Assembly: GCA_013042895.1 (NCBI GenBank)
Contig: JABDPD010000252.1
Location: forward strand, 1 to 5,559
Length of the DNA stretch: 5,559 nt
DNA from: Boseongicola sp.
GTDB taxonomy: Bacteria; Pseudomonadota; Alphaproteobacteria; Rhodobacterales; Rhodobacteraceae
Direction: 5' to 3'
Shown here: positions 1 through 4,651 of the stretch, one piece after another
Layout: every line of letters starts with the position of its first letter
Position numbering within the stretch: position 1 is the stretch's first letter
The notes under the pieces: model-generated
The model's database searches: none
What the model was told of the DNA's origin: nothing
The model's input: only the letters and a program-made list of their open reading frames with translations
Made by a program: the position numbers and the translations under genes

Positions 1-329
1 CCCTTGTCGGAGGCGTCCTTGCCCTTGGCCTTGCCCTGTTTCAGTTCTGGGGCGACTGGCTCTGGATTGTGCTCGTCTGGGCAATCTTCCAGTCCGGCCA
101 GTTCGTTGAGGGGAATATCCTGACACCGCGCCTCGTCGGTTCCTCTGTTGGCCTTCACCCGGTCTGGTTGATTTTCGCGCTTTCGGCGTTCGGAGCCTTG
201 TTCGGCTTTGTCGGCCTTCTGGTCGCCGTACCCGTCGCAGCCTCAATCGGCGTCATTACCCGGTTCGCAATCTCGCAGTACAAATCCTCCCTTCTGTACA
301 AAGGGATCGGCAGACAAGACGATCCTTGA
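1..329 (+). CDS. AI-2E/PerM-family membrane transporter, C-terminal part (5' end outside window)
   Basis: The reading frame is open from the first complete codon at position 3 to TGA at 327-329, giving 108 residues of a longer protein whose start lies upstream. It is very hydrophobic. A membrane segment covers about residues 1-29. The conserved family signature follows at about residues 35-53 (VEGNILTPRLVG, then VGLHP). One or two more helices span about 54-88, ending in a VPVAA motif, and a short charged tail (GRQDDP) closes the protein. This signature is typical of the AI-2E/PerM/YdiK permease family (PF01594), whose members are inner-membrane proteins of about 350 residues. Substrates vary and cannot be told from sequence: autoinducer-2 export is shown for only some members, and others are implicated in ion/proton exchange. 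The stop lies 3 nt before hdaA, so the two are probably cotranscribed. The GTG at 69 is an internal codon and not a start. Confidence 0.9.
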   Translation, partial: LVGGVLALGLALFQFWGDWLWIVLVWAIFQSGQFVEGNILTPRLVGSSVGLHPVWLIFALSAFGALFGFVGLLVAVPVAASIGVITRFAISQYKSSLLYKGIGRQDDP

Positions 330-332
330 ACG

Positions 333-1010
333 ATGGCCGAACAGCTCACCTTCCAACTGCCCGTGCGCACCGCACTGGGGCGCGGAGATTTCTTCGTTTC
401 TGCGCCAAACGCGCTGGCCGTGCAGCGCCTTGACGACCCCGATGGATGGACAAATGGAAAACTGGCGCTGATCGGCCCGGAAGGCGCTGGAAAGACCCAC
501 CTCGCGCACGTTTGGGCCGAAACGCACAACGCTCAAATCACCGACACAGAAGACCTGCCCAACCTCGACATCCTGGCCATCAATCGTGCTCAAGCCATCG
601 AAATTCCCGATGCGCCCTTGTCTGACGGCGAAGAAGAGGCGCTCTTCCATATCCACAACCACATGGCCGCCCAAAGCCTGCCGCTGCTCCTCATCGCCCG
701 CGTCCCGCCTGCCCGCTGGCAGCTCACCCTTCCCGACCTCAAAAGCCGCATGACCGCCACCGATGTCGTGCGCATCGACGCCCCGGACGAAGCGCTTCTC
801 TCCGCCGTACTGGTCAAACTCTTCACTGACCGACAGCTTCAGATCGACCCGAATCTCATCCCCTACCTCGTCACCCGCTCCGACCGTTCTTTCGCCGCAA
901 TCACGCATCTGGTTGCCGCCCTCGACGCAGCGGCCCTGACCGAAAAGCGAGCAATTACACGCCCTTTGGCTCGCCGAGTGCTGGACAATTTGGACAGAGA
1001 CGCGCGATAA
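333..1010 (+). CDS. hdaA: HdaA, DnaA-related regulatory inactivator of DnaA
   Basis: 225 residues, a normal length for Hda. The protein is the AAA+ part of DnaA without the DNA-binding domain IV. In E. coli and Caulobacter, Hda binds the DNA-loaded sliding clamp and stimulates ATP hydrolysis by DnaA, so that origins do not refire. Visible elements: an N-terminal clamp-binding-like stretch QLTFQLP (residues 4-10); a Walker A motif GPEGAGKT (48-55); a degenerate Walker B region around IEIPDA (89-94); a sensor-1/box VII region ending LPDLKSRM (133-140) with the probable arginine finger R139; and a sensor-2 region [19 protein letters not shown] (184-202) followed by KRAIT. The ATG at 333 is 3 nt after the permease stop and has no clear Shine-Dalgarno sequence, so translation is probably coupled to the upstream gene. 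DnaA itself is excluded by length. I am confident of the family and fairly confident of the role. Confidence 0.93.
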   Translation: MAEQLTFQLPVRTALGRGDFFVSAPNALAVQRLDDPDGWTNGKLALIGPEGAGKTHLAHVWAETHNAQITDTEDLPNLDILAINRAQAIEIPDAPLSDGEEEALFHIHNHMAAQSLPLLLIARVPPARWQLTLPDLKSRMTATDVVRIDAPDEALLSAVLVKLFTDRQLQIDPNLIPYLVTRSDRSFAAITHLVAALDAAALTEKRAITRPLARRVLDNLDRDAR

Positions 1011-1028
1011 ACGTCATTCTGTCGTCAA
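1011..1028 (+). promoter_or_regulatory. Possible Pho-box-like direct repeat before ppk1
   Basis: In the 41-nt gap before ppk1, CGTCAT (1012-1017) is followed exactly 11 nt later by CGTCAA (1023-1028). The next bases are AT-rich. An 11-nt period of GTCA-containing repeats is the spacing of PhoB boxes (CTGTCAT, 4 nt, CTGTCAT). The 7-mer units match that consensus at about 5 and 4 of 7 positions, so the match is partial. PhoB control of ppk is known in enterobacteria and Sinorhizobium. No good -10 follows, and a standard PhoB promoter here would start transcription almost at the ATG, which lowers confidence. Confidence 0.25.
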
Positions 1029-1051
1029 ATTTTCCAGTTAGGCCGTGTCTC

Positions 1052-3229
1052 ATGGCAATGAATACCAACTTCCTTAGCGCTGATTTTCTCGCCCCCGTGA
1101 CACTTGAGGACGTGAACGATCAAAGCCCAAACCGCTTCTTCAATCGCGAGCTTTCCTGGCTTGCGTTCAATTGGCGTGTTCTTGAGGAAGCCGAAAATCC
1201 ACGCGTCCCGCTTCTCGAAAGGCTGCGCTTTCTCTCCATCTCGGCCACCAACCTGGACGAGTTCTACACGGTCCGCGTCGCCGGTCTGCGCGAGCTTGCG
1301 CGCGAGGGCAACACGACGCCCGCTGCTGATGGCCGCTCACCTGCCGAACAGCTCGTCCTCATCAACGAAGACGCCCGCAACCTGCTCAATCGCCAACAAG
1401 ACGCATGGAGTAGCCTGAAGACCGAGCTGACAGACGCAGGCATCCAACTTCTCAACCGCGACGACCTGCAGGACTCTGACAAAGACTTCTGCGAACACAC
1501 CTTCCTTACACAGGTCTTCCCCATCCTTTCGCCGCTCGCGATCGACCCCGCCCATCCCTTCCCGTTCATCCCGAACGCAGGCTACAGCCTCGCCCTACAA
1601 CTTGTGCGCAAGTCAGACAAACGTCCTTTGCGCGCGCTCTTGCCCATCCCGCATCAGGTCGACCGTTTCATTCGAATGCCAAGCGACGATGACACCCACC
1701 GCTTCCTGCCGCTTGAAGAACTCCTCCTCTTGCACATCGACAGCCTGTTTCCGGGCTACAAGATCGCAGGCAGTTGCGCCTTCCGCGTGTTGCGCGACAG
1801 CGACCTCGAAGTGGAGGACGAAGCCGAAGACCTCGTGCGCGAGTTTGAAGTCGCCCTTAAACGTCGCAAGCGCGGCGAAGTCGTCCGCCTCACCATCTCG
1901 CCGGACGCTCCGAAAGCCCTGCGCGCGATCATCGTCGAGGAACTGGAAGTCACCGAGGACGAAACCGTCGAACTAAGTGGTCTGATCGGCCTGTCCGACC
2001 TGAAAGAACTCGTCCTCGACGAACGCCCCGACCTCCTCTGGCCTTCATTCACGCCGCGCGTCCCCGAACGCGTGCAAGACCACGACGGAGATATGTTCGC
2101 CGCCATCCGCCAGAAGGACATGCTGCTGCACCACCCTTACGAGACCTTCGACATGGTGGTTCGCTTCCTCAAGCAGGCGGCCATGGACCCCAACGTCGTT
2201 GCGATCAAACAGACACTCTATCGCACCTCCTACAACAGCCCCATCGTCGCAGCGCTTTGCGAAGCCGCCGAGGAAGGCAAATCTGTTACGGCACTCGTCG
2301 AACTTAAAGCCCGCTTTGACGAAGCCGCCAACATCCGCCAGTCCCGCACGCTGGAACGCGCGGGCGCCCACGTGGTCTATGGCTTCCTCAACTACAAAAC
2401 TCACGCCAAAATCTCGACCGTGGTGCGCCGCGAAGGCGGAGAGCTCGTTACCTATACCCACTTTGGCACCGGCAATTACCATCCGATCACGGCCAAGATA
2501 TATACCGACCTCAGCCTCTTTACCTGCGACACTGCGCTGGGCCGCGACGCGACCAAGGTTTTCAACTACCTATCGGGGTACGCCCAACCCGAAGGCATGG
2601 AGAACCTCTCAATTTCACCCATCACATTGAAGAACACCCTTCTCGAACGCATCGCCGAAGAAGCCGAACACGCGCTCGCCGGAAAGCCTGCCGAGATCTG
2701 GGCCAAGATGAACTCTCTCATCGAGCCCGATGTGATCGACGCGCTCTACATCGCCTCGCAAGCTGGAGTGAAGATAAACCTTGTCATCCGAGGCATCTGC
2801 GGCCTACGTCCCGGCATTAAGGGCCTGTCAGAGAACATCCGCGTCAAATCCATCGTTGGACGCTTTTTGGAGCACTCCCGCATTGTCTGCTTCGGCGCCG
2901 GCTTTGGGCTGCCCCACAAGAAAGCGCGGGTGTATATCTCCTCCGCCGACTGGATGGGCCGCAACCTGAACCGCCGCGTTGAGACACTTGTCGAGGCCAC
3001 GAACCCCACCGTGAAAGCGCAGATCGTTTCTCAGGTCATGGCCGCCAACATGGCCGACACCGCACAAAGCTGGATCCTCGCCCCCGACGGCACCTTCCAC
3101 CGCCCCGAAGCCCCCGAGGGCATTATGCCGTTCAACTGCCATAGGTTTTTCATGGAAAACCCGTCCCTTTCGGGCCGAGGCTCAGCAGGCGCATCAGACG
3201 TCCCGGAACTCACCCACGACGACGATTGA
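1052..3229 (+). CDS. ppk1: Polyphosphate kinase 1 (PPK1)
   Basis: 725 residues, the usual size of PPK1. The enzyme reversibly transfers the gamma phosphate of ATP to polyphosphate through a phosphohistidine; in bacteria it is found peripherally at the membrane. The four expected domains can be followed: an N-terminal helical domain ([19 protein letters not shown], residues 29-47; [17 protein letters not shown], 62-78); a head domain (about 125-335, with [13 protein letters not shown] at 170-182); and two phospholipase-D-like catalytic domains (about 340-700). By motif alignment to the E. coli enzyme, the phosphorylated histidine is H451 in KTHAK. Second and third active-site histidines are H470 ([10 protein letters not shown]) and H608 (FLEHSRI). 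Metal/phosphate-binding arginines are R391 (TLYRTSYNS) and R421 ([14 protein letters not shown]). All key residues are present. The ATG at 1052 is preferred because a weak AGG lies about 9 nt upstream; an in-frame ATG at 1058 is the alternative. The last 20 or so residues are a hydrophilic tail ending THDDD. Confidence 0.97.
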   Translation: MAMNTNFLSADFLAPVTLEDVNDQSPNRFFNRELSWLAFNWRVLEEAENPRVPLLERLRFLSISATNLDEFYTVRVAGLRELAREGNTTPAADGRSPAEQLVLINEDARNLLNRQQDAWSSLKTELTDAGIQLLNRDDLQDSDKDFCEHTFLTQVFPILSPLAIDPAHPFPFIPNAGYSLALQLVRKSDKRPLRALLPIPHQVDRFIRMPSDDDTHRFLPLEELLLLHIDSLFPGYKIAGSCAFRVLRDSDLEVEDEAEDLVREFEVALKRRKRGEVVRLTISPDAPKALRAIIVEELEVTEDETVELSGLIGLSDLKELVLDERPDLLWPSFTPRVPERVQDHDGDMFAAIRQKDMLLHHPYETFDMVVRFLKQAAMDPNVVAIKQTLYRTSYNSPIVAALCEAAEEGKSVTALVELKARFDEAANIRQSRTLERAGAHVVYGFLNYKTHAKISTVVRREGGELVTYTHFGTGNYHPITAKIYTDLSLFTCDTALGRDATKVFNYLSGYAQPEGMENLSISPITLKNTLLERIAEEAEHALAGKPAEIWAKMNSLIEPDVIDALYIASQAGVKINLVIRGICGLRPGIKGLSENIRVKSIVGRFLEHSRIVCFGAGFGLPHKKARVYISSADWMGRNLNRRVETLVEATNPTVKAQIVSQVMAANMADTAQSWILAPDGTFHRPEAPEGIMPFNCHRFFMENPSLSGRGSAGASDVPELTHDDD

Positions 3230-3257
3230 GGCGTTTCGAGTTCACCCGGCGACGCCT
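3229..3257. other. Weak inverted repeat between convergent ppk1 and usp genes
   Basis: AGGCGT (3229-3234) and ACGCCT (3252-3257) form a 6-bp stem around a 17-nt loop. It spans the whole 26-nt gap between the two stop codons. Neither side has a T-tract, so it is not a standard intrinsic terminator. It may still help to separate the two converging transcripts, or it may be chance. Confidence 0.2.
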
Positions 3258-3666
3258 ATCGCAACACCACAACCGTACACGGCGCATGCCGCACCACCCG
3301 CGACGCGGTGGAGCCGATAAAGTAATCGCTCAAGCCCGGACGATGCGATGCCACAATGATGCAGTCGACATCATTCTCGGTCGCGTGCTCAATGATCTCA
3401 TGCGCCGCCTTACCATGACGCACAAACACACGGATTTCTGAGGCACCGCCCAAACGGTCACGAAGCGCTGTCGCCGCATTATCCGCTGCCTCGACTTTCG
3501 TGTCGTGATCAACCTCAACCGACAGATGCCCCGGCATTGGCTCCAACACGGTCAATGCCGTAATCTCCGCCAGAGTGTCAGACGCCAGTTTACGCGCTGT
3601 GGCCAAAGCCTCTTCCTGGCGATCATCAAACGAAGGATCCACAGCCACCAAGATCTTATTGAACAT
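3256..3666 (-). CDS. Universal stress protein, UspF-like branch
   Basis: 136 residues from the ATG at 3666, or 137 from the adjacent ATG at 3669. I prefer 3666: it lies 5 nt from the GGAGG ribosome site against 2 nt for 3669, and it gives the family-typical start MFNKILVAVDPS. The single Usp domain has a Rossmann-like fold: the first strand KILVAVD with the nucleotide-contacting Asp, a central ITALTVLEPMPG segment, RVFVRHGKAAHEII, and the C-terminal nucleotide loop IIVASHRPGLSDYFIGSTAS followed by VVRHAPCTVVVLR. The ASHRP...GS...VVRHA block closely resembles E. coli UspF/UspG as I remember them. In the ATP-binding pattern G-x2-G-x9-G-(S/T) only the final GS is canonical; the first two glycines read A and R. 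Usp proteins are cytoplasmic and are induced by stress or growth arrest; the molecular target is unknown. The gene stands alone, convergent with ppk1. Confidence 0.93.
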   Translation of the reverse strand: MFNKILVAVDPSFDDRQEEALATARKLASDTLAEITALTVLEPMPGHLSVEVDHDTKVEAADNAATALRDRLGGASEIRVFVRHGKAAHEIIEHATENDVDCIIVASHRPGLSDYFIGSTASRVVRHAPCTVVVLR

Positions 3667-3670
3667 CATA

Positions 3671-3679
3671 ACCTCCCTC
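3671..3679 (-). promoter_or_regulatory. Strong Shine-Dalgarno of the usp gene
   Basis: Read on the minus strand this is GAGGGAGGT. The GGAGG core (3672-3676) is 5 nt from the ATG at 3666 and 2 nt from the ATG at 3669. This spacing decides the start in favour of 3666, although a GAGGG pairing 5 nt before 3669 cannot be excluded. It is by far the strongest ribosome site in the window, suggesting efficient translation once the mRNA is made. Confidence 0.75.
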
Positions 3680-3687
3680 TCATTTCA

Positions 3688-3736
3688 CGCCCACGGTAAA
3701 CCACAGATCCAGCCCACGCGCCTTGACCTCGATCAG
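3688..3736 (-). promoter_or_regulatory. Candidate FNR-type (FnrL/Dnr) activated promoter of the usp gene
   Basis: On the minus strand, CTGAT-CGAG-GTCAA (3736-3723) matches the FNR/CRP-family anaerobic box TTGAT-N4-ATCAA at 8 of 10 positions (the two mismatches are the outermost base of one half-site and the innermost base of the other). The sequence TTTACC (3700-3695) is a fair -10. If transcription starts at 3688, the -10 spans -12 to -7 and the box is centred at -41.5, which is exactly the class II FNR geometry. This leaves a 21-nt leader to the ATG at 3666 containing the strong Shine-Dalgarno. Anaerobic induction of Usp genes by FNR/Anr homologues is known in other proteobacteria. The promoter itself is inferred. 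Confidence 0.5.
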
Positions 3737-3777
3737 ATCTCGCAGTTCCCTGTATGCTGCACGTCCTTCTACTGTTC

Positions 3778-3813
3778 AAAAAAAAATCCCCGGGGTCTGG
3801 GGCAGCGCCCCAG
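3778..3813 (-). terminator. Intrinsic-terminator-shaped hairpin plus T9, minus-strand orientation
   Basis: On the minus strand CTGGGGC-GCT-GCCCCAG (3813-3797, perfect 7-bp stem, 3-nt loop) is followed by CCCCGGGG (3795-3788), one base, and nine T residues (3786-3778). An alternative stem directly before the T-tract pairs CCTGGGG (3814-3808) with CCCCGGG (3795-3789), with one G·T pair. The polarity would stop leftward transcripts entering the usp promoter region from the right. No minus-strand gene is visible there, so the element may insulate the promoter or be a remnant of a lost gene. GC-rich elements of this shape are, from memory, common between genes in Rhodobacterales. Confidence 0.7.
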
Positions 3814-3962
3814 GAAATCCGTTCAAACGACCGAAGACCAAGCCGAGACCAATAACCATCCAGTAATACCACCAAACCCAGCCTTAACCTTAAGTCCGGT
3901 TAGCCCACGCCACCGCTTAACTCACCGCTATCTTCACACTCACTTTCCCAAACCAACCCGCA

Positions 3963-3985
3963 TTTTCCGGTTTCTTTCTGGAAAA
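3963..3985. repeat. AT-rich inverted repeat
   Basis: TTTTCCGG (3963-3970) and CTGGAAAA (3978-3985) form an 8-bp stem with one G·T pair and a 7-nt loop TTTCTTT. The right arm runs into AAAAATATCC, similar to the A-tract edge of the terminator at 3778-3813. It may be a degenerate piece of the same kind of element, or an upstream structure of the secG region. There is no direct evidence of function. Confidence 0.35.
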
Positions 3986-4041
3986 ATATCCAATCCTCGC
4001 CCCGCCAACCGCGCCTCACATCACAAGCCTACGACCACCCC

Positions 4042-4070
4042 TTGCGCGAACCCCGCGCCTGCAATACATA
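4042..4070 (+). promoter_or_regulatory. Weak sigma-70-type promoter candidate for secG
   Basis: TTGCGC (4042-4047) and TACATA (4065-4070) are separated by exactly 17 nt, and the start would fall near 4077, about 30 nt before the secG ATG. Each hexamer matches the E. coli consensus at only 3 positions. Alphaproteobacterial promoters often keep mainly the TTG of the -35, so this is possible. It is the best-placed candidate in the gap. Confidence 0.3.
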
Positions 4071-4106
4071 CCCTCCGATTAAAGACACCCGATCCGAAAG
4101 CCATCC

Positions 4107-4478
4107 ATGGAAAACGTCGTTCTCATCGTCCACCTGATCCTCGCCCTCGCCCTCATCGGCGTGGTGCTTCTTCAGCGGTCTGAAGGCGGCGGCCTTGGCA
4201 TGGGCGGCGGCGGTGGCGGCGGCGGACTCGTTAGCGCGCGTGGCGCCGCAACGGCGCTCGGCAAAGTCACATGGATGCTGGCAATCGCCTTTATCTGTAC
4301 GTCTTTGACGCTCACAATTTTCGCCGCTCAAAACTCCGCTTCCGGCTCGGTCCTCGACCGCATCGGCGCTGGGGGCGGCGCCGTCTCCGAAGTTCCGCTT
4401 CTGCCATCGGGCGATGCGCTCTTGCCGCCAACAACCGGCGAAAGCGGCGGCACGCTCGATCTGCCAAGCGCAGACTGA
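4107..4478 (+). CDS. secG: SecG, protein-export membrane protein
   Basis: 123 residues, a usual SecG length for Alphaproteobacteria. SecG is the small non-essential subunit of the SecYEG translocon; it aids SecA-driven export through the inner membrane. Two membrane helices are evident (about residues 2-22 and 54-73). The loop between them starts with the family signature LLQRSEGGGLG (21-31) and runs into eight consecutive glycines (33-40), then RGAATALGKVTWMLA. After helix 2 comes a 50-residue flexible tail rich in Gly, Ser, Pro and Leu, ending LPSAD, which is poorly conserved in the family. The ATG at 4107 starts directly at helix 1, as expected. The ribosome site is weak (GAAAG, 6 nt upstream). 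pyrG follows on the same strand after 173 nt, an order I recall from other Alphaproteobacteria, but pyrG appears to have its own promoter. Confidence 0.95.
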   Translation: MENVVLIVHLILALALIGVVLLQRSEGGGLGMGGGGGGGGLVSARGAATALGKVTWMLAIAFICTSLTLTIFAAQNSASGSVLDRIGAGGGAVSEVPLLPSGDALLPPTTGESGGTLDLPSAD

Positions 4479-4487
4479 CCCTACGGC

Positions 4488-4518
4488 AAACCACTAGACC
4501 TTGGAAAAACCACTCGAC
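4488..4518 (+). repeat. Pair of imperfect 12-mer direct repeats
   Basis: AAACCACTAGAC (4488-4499) and AAACCACTCGAC (4507-4518) match at 11 of 12 positions with a 19-nt period. They lie just after the secG stop, and the second one abuts the inverted repeat at 4518-4540. The repeats could be protein-binding sites about two helical turns apart, or a small local duplication. Confidence 0.5.
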
Positions 4519-4540
4519 TGACCCCAGATATTGGGGTCAG
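4518..4540. repeat. Perfect inverted repeat between secG and pyrG
   Basis: CTGACCCCA (4518-4526) and TGGGGTCAG (4532-4540) are perfect 9-nt arms around GATAT. Adding one A·A mismatch and two more pairs extends the arms to 4515-4543. No T-tract follows on the + strand, so it is not a standard terminator. It ends 4 nt before the proposed pyrG -35, centred near -49 from the predicted start. This position suits an operator or activator site; a Rho-assisted secG terminator is an alternative. Confidence 0.75.
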
Positions 4541-4544
4541 ACGC

Positions 4545-4573
4545 TTGGCAAACGCGCGCGAATCCTTTAATAG
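4545..4573 (+). promoter_or_regulatory. Probable pyrG promoter
   Basis: TTGGCA (4545-4550) matches the -35 consensus at 5 of 6 positions. TTTAAT (4566-4571) matches the -10 at 5 of 6, with a short 15-nt spacer. The overlapping TAATAG (4568-4573) gives a 17-nt spacer but a poorer hexamer. Transcription would start between about 4577 and 4581, within AATCCC, leaving a leader of about 72-75 nt before pyrG. Confidence 0.55.
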
Positions 4574-4578
4574 TCAAA

Positions 4579-4646
4579 TCCCGTGATGCTGCAGATTCGG
4601 ACCCACCGAACAGCGGCTTCGAGCAGGAATTCACGGGAAGGATCCC
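4579..4646 (+). promoter_or_regulatory. Structured pyrG 5' leader, candidate cis-regulatory RNA
   Basis: TCCCGTGA (4579-4586) pairs perfectly with TCACGGGA (4631-4638), closing a 44-nt internal region. Inside, GCTG (4588-4591) pairs with CAGC (4611-4614), and after a CAGA bulge TTCGG (4596-4600) pairs with CCGAA (4606-4610) around loop ACCCA. A tiny GCT-TCG-AGC hairpin (4616-4624) follows. The closing stem starts at the predicted mRNA 5' end, and its 3' arm touches the Shine-Dalgarno AAGGA (4638-4642). A competing 4-bp hairpin, GGGA (4635-4638) with TCCC (4643-4646), would instead place AGGA in its loop. Mutually exclusive pairings at a ribosome site suggest translational control of pyrG. This was deduced by eye; I do not recognise a named RNA family. 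Confidence 0.45.
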
Positions 4647-4651
4647 AAGAC

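Larger units (their letters stand above)
3816..4106. other. Intergenic stretch, C-rich and G-poor on + strand, no gene seen
   Basis: No credible coding region lies here on either strand. The + strand is unusually C-rich and G-poor: between 3901 and 3960 there are 28 C and only 5 G. Small repeats occur: tandem CCTTAA at 3882-3893, and CACCGCT at 3911-3917 and 3923-3929. The long open frame that crosses this region (3575-4183, +) is rejected because it is antisense to usp, overlaps secG and has a low-complexity Pro/Arg/His/Thr-rich product. A C-rich, G-poor transcript would suit Rho loading on readthrough from ppk1, which is inference. Confidence 0.6.

Noticed and set aside
243..908. 221-codon open frame on the minus strand opposite hdaA
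   Set aside because: It mirrors hdaA, which carries Walker A, box VII and sensor-2 motifs; the antisense product has no recognisable domain.
3229..3257. Bidirectional intrinsic terminator between ppk1 and usp
   Set aside because: There is only a 6-bp stem with a 17-nt loop and no T-tract on either side; it is recorded as a weak inverted repeat only.
3226..3441. 71-codon + strand frame starting at the ppk1 stop
   Set aside because: The start overlaps the ppk1 stop codon, which might suggest coupling, but the frame lies wholly antisense to usp and its Arg/His-rich product looks non-coding.
3575..4183. 202-codon open frame on the + strand across usp and the gap to secG
   Set aside because: It is antisense to the clear usp gene, overlaps the start of secG in another frame, has no ribosome site, and encodes a low-complexity Pro/Thr/His/Arg-rich product typical of C-rich non-coding DNA.
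4518..4540. Intrinsic terminator of secG
   Set aside because: The stem is excellent, but the next + strand bases (ACGCTTGGCA) contain no U-run, and on the minus strand the nearest T-run begins about 8 nt after the stem.
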